Below are positions 10,597 to 19,042 of a DNA stretch of 64,000 nt, one piece after another. The position numbers and the translations under genes are program-made. Every line of letters starts with the position of its first letter. The stretch's first letter is position 1. The notes under the pieces are model-generated. The model saw only the letters and a program-made list of their open reading frames with translations. It was not told the origin of the DNA and did not search any database. The DNA comes from Mariprofundus ferrinatatus (GTDB lineage: Bacteria; Pseudomonadota; Zetaproteobacteria; Mariprofundales; Mariprofundaceae), in the NCBI RefSeq assembly GCF_002795825.1, contig NZ_CP018800.1, positions 1,488,001 through 1,552,000 on the forward strand, read 5' to 3'.

Positions 10597-11841
10597 TTAA
10601 TCGAACTTGCGAACGATGACTGTTGCGTTGGTACCACCAAATCCGAATGAATTGGATATAGCCACCTTAATGTTAGCGTCCCTTGCTTCATGCGGGACAT
10701 AGTCCAGATCACACTCAGGATCCTGGTTGTCCAGGTTAATGGTTGGAGGAACCACACCATTGTGTACAGCCAGCACCGAGAACGCAGCCTCAATACCACC
10801 GGCAGCGCCAAGCAGATGGCCTGTCATCGATTTCGATGATGAAACCATCAGTTTTCTGGCATGATCACCGAATACCGATTTGATACCCTGTGTTTCAGCC
10901 ACATCGCCTGCTGGTGTTGATGTGCCGTGTGCATTGATATAATCGACATCCTCAGGATTGATCCCGGCACGTTGCATTGCAGCCTTCATACAGCGACCGC
11001 CGCCTTCGCCTCCCGGAGATGGTGAAGTCATGTGGTAGGCGTCGCCGCTCATGCCATAACCGATCACTTCAGCAAGAATCACAGCACCGCGTGCCTTGGC
11101 TGACTCAAGCTCTTCGAGTACAAGCACACCTGCACCTTCACCCATCACGAAACCGTCGCGATCCTTGTCCCAGGGGCGGGATGCGCGTTCAGGCTCGTCA
11201 TTGCGTGTGGAGAGTGCACGGGCAGCGGAAAAACCGCCAATAGCCAGCTCACAGACAACAGCCTCTGTACCACCGGCTACCATCGCATCGGCATCGCCGC
11301 GCGCAATGATCTCAAAGGCATCACCGACAGCATGCGTACCTGTGGCACAGGCCGTTACTGCAGCAGTATTCGGGCCCTTGGCACCGGTCAGCATCGATAC
11401 CCAGCCTGATGTCATATTGATAATCGTCTGCGGAATAAAGAATGGTGAGATTTTACGGGCACCACCGGCCTCATAAGCGCGCATGGTATTCTCGATACTC
11501 ACCAGACCACCCATGCCGGCGCCTACAGCGACACCGACACGTTCTGCATTGGTTTCATCAATGGTCAGGCCGGACTGTTCAAGCGCCATCAATGACGCGG
11601 CTACGCCAAACTGGATAAACTTATCCATTTTGCGCGCATCCTTGCGATTGATGAAATCTTCAACATTGAAGTCCGGAACCTCACCGGCAATGGTACAGGC
11701 CATACCCGTCGCCTCAGCATCAAAGTGGCTGATGCGACGGATACCTGATTTGCCGGCCTTAAGGTTTTCCCATGTTACATCGGTACCGGTGCCGAGCGGG
11801 GTAACCAGCCCAACACCAGTGACGACTACGCGTCTGGTCAT
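10597..11841 (-). CDS. fabF: 3-oxoacyl-ACP synthase II
   Basis: Condenses malonyl-ACP with acyl-ACP in fatty-acid elongation, 414 aa. The catalytic Cys is in VTACATGTHAVG around residue 165 and the two His are in NAHGTSTPAGD (about 305) and SMTGHLLGAAGG (about 340). It starts MTRRVVVTGVGLVTPLG and lies six bases after acpP, its acyl-carrier partner. Transcription ends at the strong terminator at 10522-10552. Confidence 0.97.
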   Translation of the reverse strand: MTRRVVVTGVGLVTPLGTGTDVTWENLKAGKSGIRRISHFDAEATGMACTIAGEVPDFNVEDFINRKDARKMDKFIQFGVAASLMALEQSGLTIDETNAERVGVAVGAGMGGLVSIENTMRAYEAGGARKISPFFIPQTIINMTSGWVSMLTGAKGPNTAAVTACATGTHAVGDAFEIIARGDADAMVAGGTEAVVCELAIGGFSAARALSTRNDEPERASRPWDKDRDGFVMGEGAGVLVLEELESAKARGAVILAEVIGYGMSGDAYHMTSPSPGGEGGGRCMKAAMQRAGINPEDVDYINAHGTSTPAGDVAETQGIKSVFGDHARKLMVSSSKSMTGHLLGAAGGIEAAFSVLAVHNGVVPPTINLDNQDPECDLDYVPHEARDANIKVAISNSFGFGGTNATVIVRKFD

Positions 11842-11847
11842 AAGATA

Positions 11848-12087
11848 TTATTCAGCTTTGGCAGCGATATAGTCGATTGCGTTCTGTACGCTCTGGATGC
11901 CTTCTGCATCTTCGTCCGGAATTTCAACACCGAACTCCTCTTCGAAAGCCATCACCAGCTCTACGGTGTCCAGTGAATCAGCGCCCAGGTCATCTACGAA
12001 TGATGAATCAGGATTGATCTCTTCCTCATCAACATTCAGCTGATCGGAAACAATTTTAATGATTTTAGCTTCGATTTCTGCAGACAT
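11848..12087 (-). CDS. acpP: Acyl carrier protein
   Basis: 79-aa acidic four-helix carrier that holds growing acyl chains on a phosphopantetheine arm attached to the Ser of [12 protein letters not shown] (around residue 38). The ATG at 12087 gives the normal MSAEIEAKI start and has GGGAGGA at the right distance; a longer frame upstream is not conserved. It is followed directly by fabF. Confidence 0.97.
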   Translation of the reverse strand: MSAEIEAKIIKIVSDQLNVDEEEINPDSSFVDDLGADSLDTVELVMAFEEEFGVEIPDEDAEGIQSVQNAIDYIAAKAE

Positions 12088-12211
12088 AAAGTCCTCCCGA
12101 AAAAAATAGATGCGGCTTCTATCATATGGTTCATAGCCACACAAGTCTGAACCACTTCTGCCTGCTGCTCAGCAGCGCACAGATAAAATAGTTATAGTCA
12201 GAAAACATGTC

Positions 12212-12239
12212 CATCTATTTTCCAACCAGACAAAGTCAA
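12212..12239 (-). promoter_or_regulatory. Putative promoter of acpP-fabF
   Basis: On the minus strand TTGACT (12234-12239) is followed after 16 bases by TAGATG (12212-12217). It lies between the fabG terminator and acpP, where extra acpP transcription would be expected. Confidence 0.4.
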
Positions 12240-12282
12240 TAATATGATTCTGACTCTGTTAAACGTTTCAACCCTTTTTTCA

Positions 12283-12314
12283 GAATTGAAACAAGCGGCA
12301 CATCCATGTGCCGC
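12283..12314 (-). terminator. Terminator or attenuator between fabG and acpP
   Basis: A perfect 8-bp hairpin GCGGCACA-TCCA-TGTGCCGC (12295-12314) is followed on the minus strand by TTGTTTC. The U-run is interrupted, so it may only partly stop fabG transcripts. A near copy of the hairpin occurs at 61649-61667. Confidence 0.6.
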
Positions 12315-12326
12315 ATAAATATATTT

Positions 12327-13067
12327 TTACATGTACATGCCACCATTCACATGCAGAACATGGCCGGTAATATAACCGGCTGCGTCACTGGCCAGAAAGG
12401 CTACGGCAGCAGCAATATCCTCCGGCTGTCCGAGGCGACCCAGAGGAATCTGCTCGGAGAGCTTGGCATGGGCATCATCGCCCAGTTCTGCAGTCATGTC
12501 GGTTGCAATAAAACCAGGTGCTACAGCGTTTACGGTTATGCCGCGCGAACCCACTTCGCGGGCCAGGGAACGGGTCATCGCCTCTACGCCGCCTTTACTT
12601 GCACAGTAATTGAGCTGACCGGGGTTACCCATTCCAGCGACAACCGACGAGATATTGATAATGCGGCCGCCACGTGCACGCATCATCGGCTTGAGCGCCG
12701 CCTGCATGGCATTGAACACGGATGACAGATTGGTATTGATCACTGCATCCCACTCTTCCGGCTTCATGCGCATGGCGAGATTATCGCGGGTAATACCGGC
12801 ATTATTGACCATCACATCAAGGCGACCGAAATGTTTGGCAGTTGCCTGCACAAAGCCCTGAATCTGATCACGATCGGAGACATCAACAGCGCTAGCCAGA
12901 ACCTCCACATTACTCTCTGCACGAATAGCGTCGGCTGCCTTGTCGATGGTGGCCTGAGTAGTACCACAGATGGCAAGGTTATATCCGGCTGCTGCCAGCT
13001 GTTTGGCAACAACCAGGCCTATGCCGCGGCTTGCGCCGGTGACCAGTGCAGTTCTTGTTTCGCTCAT
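12327..13067 (-). CDS. fabG: 3-oxoacyl-ACP reductase
   Basis: NADPH-dependent reduction of 3-oxoacyl-ACP in the elongation cycle, 246 aa. Short-chain dehydrogenase features: TGASRGIG nucleotide motif at about 11-18, NNAG near residue 87, catalytic Ser in ISSVVAGMGNPGQ, and YCASKGG with Tyr/Lys. The ATG at 13067 gives the usual length; an earlier start at 13088 would overlap fabD. It is the last gene of the yceD-led operon before the hairpin at 12295-12314. Confidence 0.95.
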   Translation of the reverse strand: MSETRTALVTGASRGIGLVVAKQLAAAGYNLAICGTTQATIDKAADAIRAESNVEVLASAVDVSDRDQIQGFVQATAKHFGRLDVMVNNAGITRDNLAMRMKPEEWDAVINTNLSSVFNAMQAALKPMMRARGGRIINISSVVAGMGNPGQLNYCASKGGVEAMTRSLAREVGSRGITVNAVAPGFIATDMTAELGDDAHAKLSEQIPLGRLGQPEDIAAAVAFLASDAAGYITGHVLHVNGGMYM

Positions 13068-13074
13068 AATCCCC

Positions 13075-14016
13075 TCACTCCCCTGCAATCAGTGCAATGC
13101 TAGCATCAATCTGATCCGAGTTGACACTTACCCCAACAAGCATATCACGCTCGATTCGTTTGACGAGTCCTGAAAGCACCTTGCCCGGCCCCATCTCCAC
13201 ACCCATGGTGATGCCGGATGTAGCAAGCTTCTGCACGGTTTCTGTCCAGCGCACAGGTGACACCAGCTGAGCAACCAGTGCATTCCTGATTTTCTCGATA
13301 TTCTGTTCAGGCGTTGCGCTTGCATTACCCCATACTGGGCAAACAGGCGTATTGAATGAAATCTCCTGCAACCGCGCAGCCATGGCATCTGCGGCAGGCT
13401 GCATCAGGGGCGTATGTGATGGCGCACTGACAGCCAGCGGCAAAGCACGTTTGGCTCCCGCCTCTTTCGCCATAATCATCATGCGCTCGACTGCCGCAGC
13501 ATGACCGGCAACAACCAGCTGTCCGGGACAGTTGTAGTTGGCCGCCCAGACCTTTTCGTCTTCACTTGATGCACTATCGCAGAGCCCTTCGACTATATCG
13601 TCAGCCAAACCAAGAATCGCGGCCATGCTGCCTACGCCGGCAGGCACTGCTTCGGTCATCGCCTTGCCGCGAAACGCCACCAGCTGCACCGCATCGGAGA
13701 AACTGATCGCTCCAGCTGCCACCAGTGCGGAGTACTCACCCAGAGAGTGACCGGCCACCTGTGACGGGGCGGCACCTCCTCGCTGCTGCCAGAGACGCAA
13801 CATGGCAGTAGAAGCAGTCAGAAGTGCCGGCTGAGTAAACTCGGTCTGGCCGAGTTTCTCATCGGCATCATCACGAATGAGTGCAGCCATATCGTAACCG
13901 AGTGCGTCCGATGCCTCTTCCAGTGTCTGTGTTACAACATCGACATCCTGAAACGGGTCGAGCATACCTTTACTTTGTGAACCCTGACCGGGAAACAGAA
14001 ATACAAAATCAGCCAT
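13075..14016 (-). CDS. fabD: Malonyl-CoA:ACP transacylase
   Basis: Loads malonyl groups onto ACP, 313 aa. It begins with the signature FLFPGQGSQSKGM, has the nucleophile motif GHSLGEYSALVAAGA around residue 92, the conserved Arg in FRGKAM, and His in SAPSHTPLM. It lies 23 bases after fabH and seven before fabG. Confidence 0.96.
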   Translation of the reverse strand: MADFVFLFPGQGSQSKGMLDPFQDVDVVTQTLEEASDALGYDMAALIRDDADEKLGQTEFTQPALLTASTAMLRLWQQRGGAAPSQVAGHSLGEYSALVAAGAISFSDAVQLVAFRGKAMTEAVPAGVGSMAAILGLADDIVEGLCDSASSEDEKVWAANYNCPGQLVVAGHAAAVERMMIMAKEAGAKRALPLAVSAPSHTPLMQPAADAMAARLQEISFNTPVCPVWGNASATPEQNIEKIRNALVAQLVSPVRWTETVQKLATSGITMGVEMGPGKVLSGLVKRIERDMLVGVSVNSDQIDASIALIAGE

Positions 14017-14039
14017 GATAAAATCCTAAATTCGAAAAA

Positions 14040-15074
14040 TTATTTGGACCAGCGCACGAGGTTCGCACCCCAGGCGAAACCGCCTGCAAATGCCTCAAGT
14101 AGAATCAACTGCCCTTTCTCAAGGCGCCCAGATATATAGAGGTCGTTCAGTGCCATCGGAACACTTGCTGATGAGGTGTTTCCATGCTTCTCAACTGTCA
14201 GCGCTACCCGATCCAGATCCATCTTTAGCTTCTTCGCTGTCGCCTGAATAATCCTGATATTGGCCTGATGCGGAACGAGCCAGTCAATATCGGAATCCTT
14301 CATATCGTACTTGGCCAGAATCTCTTTCACCACATCGCCAAGCTTGGTTACTGCAACGCGAAACACCTCGTTGCCCTTCATCTCGACAGCAGCGGCGCCA
14401 GCAGAATCGATCTCAAAATCAGCAGCTTCATGATGTTTTTCAGAGTGATGCATCTCCGGACTTGACGGGGGATGAGGGTGATGTGCTTTAAGCAGGTCGC
14501 GGTAGGCGCCGTCAGCATGCAGCACGGAACCGATCATGCCATTCTCAGCATCAGGCTCCCCTGCCTCAAGAACAACTGCACCTGCTCCGTCACCAAAAAG
14601 GATACAGGTACCGCGATCCCTCCAGTCAATAATACGGCTCATCGCCTCAGCGCCAATAAGCAGGACGCGCTTGAACATACCGGCCCGCATCATGCCTTCA
14701 GCCTGAGCCAGCCCGTATACAAAACCTGAGCAGACCGCCTGGATATCCCAGGCCGGAAAATCCTTACCACCCAGCTTACACTGAACCACAGTTGCCGTGG
14801 CCGGAAAAATAAGGTCTGGGGTCGTGGTCGCCACGATCAATGCATCGATATCATCGATTGTGACACCGGCATCGGCCATCGCAATTTTTGCCGCCTCGAC
14901 TGCAAGGTCGGAGGTCATCTGCTCCGGGGCAATAATATGGCGCTGGCGAATGCCTGTACGCTCTCGGATCCAGGCATCAGTGGTATCCACCATCTTCTCG
15001 AGATCGGCATTGGTCATGATACGATCGGGAAGATATCCACCGATACCGGTTATATGGACCGATCGCAAGCTCAT
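14040..15074 (-). CDS. fabH: 3-oxoacyl-ACP synthase III with a His-rich insertion
   Basis: Initiates fatty-acid synthesis by condensing acetyl-CoA with malonyl-ACP. Catalytic Cys lies in AVCSGFVYGLAQ (about residue 115), His in WLVPHQANIRI and Asn in KHGNTSSASVP. At 344 aa it is some 20 longer than usual because residues about 197-222 form an extra loop rich in His (AHHPHPPSSPEMHHSEKHHE), located where E. coli FabH has the short strand before the second thiolase half. The ATG overlaps the plsX stop by four bases. Confidence 0.95.
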   Translation of the reverse strand: MSLRSVHITGIGGYLPDRIMTNADLEKMVDTTDAWIRERTGIRQRHIIAPEQMTSDLAVEAAKIAMADAGVTIDDIDALIVATTTPDLIFPATATVVQCKLGGKDFPAWDIQAVCSGFVYGLAQAEGMMRAGMFKRVLLIGAEAMSRIIDWRDRGTCILFGDGAGAVVLEAGEPDAENGMIGSVLHADGAYRDLLKAHHPHPPSSPEMHHSEKHHEAADFEIDSAGAAAVEMKGNEVFRVAVTKLGDVVKEILAKYDMKDSDIDWLVPHQANIRIIQATAKKLKMDLDRVALTVEKHGNTSSASVPMALNDLYISGRLEKGQLILLEAFAGGFAWGANLVRWSK

Positions 15075-16132
15075 GATTCGACCATCTCCTGTACGGACTG
15101 GGTAATACGATCGGTCAGATTCTCATCCACCTCGCGGCAGGCAACAGAAACAGCGCTGACGAAACTTTCGGCATCAGCACCACCATGGCTTTTCACCACA
15201 ATACCGTTCAGACCCAGTAGCGGTGCTCCATTGTACTTGCCCGGATTGACGCGGTCCTTGAAACGGTTCAAAGCACTTCTGGCCATCAGAGCTCCGGCCT
15301 TGGCCACGACACCGCTGGTTAACTCCTTCTTCATGCTGTGGGCCAGAAAACGGGCAGTTCCCTCCATCGTTTTCAGTGCCACATTACCGACAAAGCCATC
15401 GCAGACCACGACATCGACATCGTTGCCGAACAGGTCGGTACCTTCAACATTACCAATGTAGTTGAGGGTGGTTTCAGCCAGCTTGCTGGAGGTCAGCTTA
15501 ATCACATCAGTGCCCTTGATATCTTCACTGCCGATATTAAGCAGACCGACACGCGGTGCATCCAGTCCTTCGGTGGCCTGCATATAACAGGAACCCATGA
15601 TTGCGAACTGGACAAGATGGTCAGAGGTACATTCGGAATTGGCGCCGGCATCGAGCATCAGCGTGCGGCCATCATCAACAGCCGGAATCATTGAAGCGAT
15701 CGCAGGGCGATCGATGCCAGGAAGGGTTTTCAGAACAAGTTTGGAGATCGCCATCAGTGCGCCGGTATTGCCGGCAGAAACCAGTGCATCCCAGTAACCA
15801 TCCCGCACCATGCGTGCGCCGACGTGGATTGATGAATCCTTCTTGCGTCGCAACGCATGCGACGGAGAGTCGCACATACCGATAACATCAGTAGCCGGGA
15901 TCAGTGAAACCCGACTATCAATTCCGCGCGCGCGCAGCAGGGGTGCAAGCACCTCTTCCTGGCCTACGATGCCAAGCGTCAGCGTTCCAGAGAACTGTGC
16001 GGAGAAGCCTGGAGCGAGGACCATCTGAAGCGCGTCAAGCACCATCGCGGGTGCCGCATCGCCGCCGTGTCCATCAACCAGGATTCGTATTTCCCGGCTC
16101 CCCTCGCCTGTCGTGTGAGCAGGTTCAGACAA
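15071..16132 (-). CDS. plsX: Phosphate acyltransferase PlsX
   Basis: Makes acyl-phosphate from acyl-ACP for the first acylation of glycerol-3-phosphate, linking fatty-acid and phospholipid synthesis at the membrane surface. 353 aa with the family's VDGHGGDAAPAMVLDAL start, ALRRKKDSSI, SAGNTGALMA and GLLNIGSEDIKGT motifs. The first 15 residues are a loose extension. It lies 40 bases after rpmF in the conserved yceD-rpmF-plsX-fabH order. Confidence 0.95.
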   Translation of the reverse strand: MSEPAHTTGEGSREIRILVDGHGGDAAPAMVLDALQMVLAPGFSAQFSGTLTLGIVGQEEVLAPLLRARGIDSRVSLIPATDVIGMCDSPSHALRRKKDSSIHVGARMVRDGYWDALVSAGNTGALMAISKLVLKTLPGIDRPAIASMIPAVDDGRTLMLDAGANSECTSDHLVQFAIMGSCYMQATEGLDAPRVGLLNIGSEDIKGTDVIKLTSSKLAETTLNYIGNVEGTDLFGNDVDVVVCDGFVGNVALKTMEGTARFLAHSMKKELTSGVVAKAGALMARSALNRFKDRVNPGKYNGAPLLGLNGIVVKSHGGADAESFVSAVSVACREVDENLTDRITQSVQEMVES

Positions 16133-16172
16133 TGAAATTGCCTCGTCTGCTGATACTGTTCAAAAGACCGGT

Positions 16173-16355
16173 TTAATCTTCGCTTGAAGAGGTAACTTCG
16201 CGACCCTTGTAGGTGCCGCAATGAGGACATACATGATGCGGACGCATCATTTCACCACACTCAGGACACTCGCTCATGCCAGCAGGTACGATACGATCAT
16301 GTGCACGACGCATGTTGCGCTTGGACGCGCTTGTTTTTCTCTTTGGAACTGCCAT
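16173..16355 (-). CDS. rpmF: 50S ribosomal protein L32
   Basis: 60-aa large-subunit protein starting [20 protein letters not shown]. It is the zinc-binding (C+) type, with CPECG and CPHCG pairs at about residues 30 and 43. It follows yceD by 31 bases. Confidence 0.97.
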   Translation of the reverse strand: MAVPKRKTSASKRNMRRAHDRIVPAGMSECPECGEMMRPHHVCPHCGTYKGREVTSSSED

Positions 16356-16386
16356 TACTTACTCTCCTTTCACCAGTGGTGAAATA

Positions 16387-16920
16387 TTAACCATCAAGCT
16401 TCAAATTGCGCAGTGCGGCAAATGGATGATCACTCTCATCACGCTTGCACTTGCAGGCTTCACTGTTGAGATTGCTCCCACAACCCTGACACAAGCCTTT
16501 GCAGGTTTCACTGCAAATCACATCGGCCTTCCATGCCAGCCAGATATCCTCGCGCAGCACGTCCACCAGATTGACTTCACCGGGCGGTGCGATGTATTCA
16601 CAATCCACCCCGCTCTCATCGTCAACCGGTTCACGACCAAGTTGAAACTGGCGCTCAGTCTGGCCGGTTACCTGCCAGCTGAATGCCGCATTACAGCGGG
16701 AACATTCGCGTGCTATTACGGCACGCCACTCTCCACAGAGCCGATACAACTGACCTGTATGCTCAAGTGACACATTCCAGTGTACATCCCCGCACAGGTC
16801 AGAAACCACATTGACGCTTCCGAACTGCTCGTCCTGCAACACTCTCCGGGGCACATCGATGTCCCAGCTTCTGCCCGCTGCCGGAAGATTCTGCAATGTC
16901 ACGAGCCACTGTCGCTGCAT
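16387..16920 (-). CDS. yceD: DUF177/YceD family protein
   Basis: A 177-aa cytosolic protein found next to rpmF in most bacteria and linked in the literature with 23S rRNA accumulation. It has the family's mid-protein Cys pair (ECSRC, about residue 75) and a C-terminal cluster CKGLCQGCGSNLN followed by CKC, which probably binds zinc. First gene of the operon; a good promoter lies 33-60 bases upstream. Confidence 0.85.
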   Translation of the reverse strand: MQRQWLVTLQNLPAAGRSWDIDVPRRVLQDEQFGSVNVVSDLCGDVHWNVSLEHTGQLYRLCGEWRAVIARECSRCNAAFSWQVTGQTERQFQLGREPVDDESGVDCEYIAPPGEVNLVDVLREDIWLAWKADVICSETCKGLCQGCGSNLNSEACKCKRDESDHPFAALRNLKLDG

Positions 16921-16952
16921 GCTTACCTCCGGGCGATTTAAAGCAGGCGCGC

Positions 16953-16980
16953 ATTATCAATAATGCAGGTAGCCGGTCAA
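16953..16980 (-). promoter_or_regulatory. Sigma-70 promoter of the yceD-rpmF-plsX-fabHDG operon
   Basis: On the minus strand TTGACC (16975-16980) and GATAAT (16953-16958) are separated by 16 bases; both are near consensus. An imperfect palindrome CATTATTGATAATG covers the -10 region. A GGAGG ribosome site precedes yceD. Confidence 0.65.
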
Positions 16981-17130
16981 GTATCGCGTTCTCCTGAAAT
17001 TTGAATGAAAATCTGGCTTTTTTCTATTCACCTCATACATACCGGCATATCCGAATCGACCGCCTCACCTGCTGTTATTTATTCCGGCTGCCAGTTTCCT
17101 ATTCACATCTCAACACTCTTATATAAGTTG

Positions 17131-17158
17131 TTGATAATATAATAATACCATGTATTAT
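17131..17158 (+). promoter_or_regulatory. Putative promoter of the membrane cytochrome gene
   Basis: TTGATA (17131-17136), 16 bases, TATTAT (17153-17158) in a very AT-rich stretch, 45 bases before the start codon. Several overlapping alternatives exist in this stretch. Confidence 0.5.
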
Positions 17159-17202
17159 ATCGCCGATTATTCATTCAAACCAAGCTGGAAACGGGAGTAA
17201 AC

Positions 17203-17916
17203 ATGCCAAACTGGTCATTCAGCAATATCAACATTTCTCTAAAGGTTCTGTTCAGCAGCTACCTGATCCTCGTAGGTATCGGCTATATGATGGCCTTTAC
17301 CCAGATCCTTTTCACCCACGGTATGGCTGATGGAAAAATCGGCCTCTCCATTGATGACATCGTCTACAGTTACTATGGCAACCGTAACGGCTCCGTCATT
17401 GAGAATAAGCTCAACGGCTCAATGAAAGAGAATGCATCTGAAGAGGATCGATTCAAGATCATCAAGTGGGCCCGCGACGGAGCGGATGAACAGCAGTTCA
17501 ATGCAACCATCAAACCAATCTTTGAAAACAACTGTCTGGCCTGTCATAACGCTGATATGGGGCTGCCTGACTTCAGCACCTATGAGAGCGTAAAACACGT
17601 TTCAGAAACCGACAGTGGTGCAAGCTTCGCATCACTGACACGTGTATCGCATATCCACCTCTTCGGCATCGCCTTTATCTTCATGTTTGTCGGACTGATC
17701 TTCTCATTCTCCACCGGAGTGCCGCTCTGGCTGAAGGCGTCCGCCATTGCGATGCCCTATGTTTCGCAGGTACTCGATATTGCATCGTGGTGGCTAACGA
17801 AGTTCGACCCTGCATTTGCATGGCTGGTGATGTTTGGCGGAATCGGAATGGCGATCGCTTTTGCCTTTATGTGGGTCGTCTCGATGTATGAGATGTGGAT
17901 TAAGAAGCATACATAA
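17203..17916 (+). CDS. Membrane-anchored monohaem c-type cytochrome of unknown role
   Basis: 237 aa. TM1 at about 14-38, then a long external loop containing a single haem c site CLACH at residues 111-115 in NNCLACHNADMGLPDF, then three more hydrophobic segments (about 150-170, 174-198, 205-230) with possible haem ligands or quinone contacts His150 and His152 (VSHIHLFG). TM1 would act as a signal anchor placing the haem in the periplasm. I do not recognise a named family. It stands alone between its own promoter and a strong terminator, so it is probably expressed as a single gene. A role in electron transfer between quinones and periplasmic carriers is an inference. Confidence 0.75.
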   Translation: MPNWSFSNINISLKVLFSSYLILVGIGYMMAFTQILFTHGMADGKIGLSIDDIVYSYYGNRNGSVIENKLNGSMKENASEEDRFKIIKWARDGADEQQFNATIKPIFENNCLACHNADMGLPDFSTYESVKHVSETDSGASFASLTRVSHIHLFGIAFIFMFVGLIFSFSTGVPLWLKASAIAMPYVSQVLDIASWWLTKFDPAFAWLVMFGGIGMAIAFAFMWVVSMYEMWIKKHT

Positions 17917-17947
17917 TCTCCCCCCACCCATTCCCTGCACAATCCTG

Positions 17948-17977
17948 GGGCCGGCATTTAGCCGGCCCTCTTTTTTT
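17948..17977 (+). terminator. Rho-independent terminator after the membrane cytochrome gene
   Basis: GGGCCGGC-ATTTA-GCCGGCCC (17948-17968) followed by TCTTTTTTT. The hairpin begins 31 bases after the stop codon. Confidence 0.92.
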
Positions 17978-18033
17978 CGTTGTGATATAACGTACAGAGA
18001 CAGAGCACTCCTCATTGAATAGTTTACAACAGA

Positions 18034-18792
18034 ATGTATAACTCTCCAGCCATGCCGGATCAGATAAAATACAGGAAACCTGCCAAGCGCCCCCGCTTTG
18101 ACCGGCTACGGCGCTGGATCAGGGGGGCTTTACTGGCGCTGGCCTTGGTTGTGATCATCTGGCACCTCTGGGTGCTTGCACAGCTGCTGCAATGGCGCAG
18201 TGAATATCCTGAGATGAGTGCATTTATGCAGCAATCGCTTGAAGTGCTGCAAGAAAAGAATCCCAATGCAAAACTCTCGCATATGCCTGTTCCCTACAGC
18301 CGTATCTCGCATAACCTGAAACGTGCGGTAATTGCCGCCGAGGATGCCACCTTCGTCGAGCACAGCGGTTTTGACTGGGAGGGAATCCAGAATGCGCTTG
18401 AGAAAAACATCGAAAAGGGACGTTTTGCCGCCGGGGGATCCACCATCAGTCAGCAGCTGGCCAAGAATCTTTTCCTGTCCGGTGATCGTTCGCTGCTGCG
18501 CAAAGGTGAGGAGGCGATCATTACAGTGATGATTGAGACAACACTCTCCAAGCATCGCATTTTAGAACTCTACCTCAACTATGCAGAGTGGGGCCGCGGT
18601 ATCTACGGCGCCGAAGCTGCGGCACGCCACCACTTCGGAATACCTGCCTCAATGCTTTCGTCATGGCAGGCTGCCCGATTGGCAGCGATCCTGCCCAACC
18701 CGCGTTTCTACGACAGGCGCAGCACTGACTGGATCGACAGGAAAATCGAGATAATCCAGGAGCGCATGGCGAAGGTACGAATCCCCCGCTGA
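18034..18792 (+). CDS. mtgA: Monofunctional biosynthetic peptidoglycan transglycosylase
   Basis: Polymerises lipid II glycan strands at the outer face of the inner membrane (GT51 family). 252 aa: basic N-terminus, one transmembrane anchor at about 31-52, then the GT51 domain with catalytic Glu in AAEDATFVEHSGFDWEG (about residue 108), GGSTISQQLAKNLFL, and EAIITVMIETTLSKHRILE plus YLNYAEWGRGIYGAEAAA. No transpeptidase domain follows, as expected for MtgA. A second ATG six codons in is also possible. Confidence 0.93.
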   Translation: MYNSPAMPDQIKYRKPAKRPRFDRLRRWIRGALLALALVVIIWHLWVLAQLLQWRSEYPEMSAFMQQSLEVLQEKNPNAKLSHMPVPYSRISHNLKRAVIAAEDATFVEHSGFDWEGIQNALEKNIEKGRFAAGGSTISQQLAKNLFLSGDRSLLRKGEEAIITVMIETTLSKHRILELYLNYAEWGRGIYGAEAAARHHFGIPASMLSSWQAARLAAILPNPRFYDRRSTDWIDRKIEIIQERMAKVRIPR

Positions 18793-19042
18793 GGAACCCG
18801 GAAGCTGTTTAATTCCTATCATCATTCACACTGGCTCTGGTGTGACCCATGACAATCTCGTGCGCGGGCAAACTACGGAGATGTTCTTCTGTCCAGTGGT
18901 ATTGATGCCCTACCCCCTTGGGCACAACGTATTATTCGAATTCTTGCGATCAATACGTTTGCCTGATCCGGCCACAATACCCACTCCCACTGGCTACGAC
19001 TGCAACCAGAAAATCAAATGGACGAAAAAATACGAGGGGTAA

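Noticed and set aside
18829-18850. TCACAC-N8-GTGTGA palindrome after mtgA
   Set aside because: Only six-base arms, no U-run and no gene start near it; could be chance.
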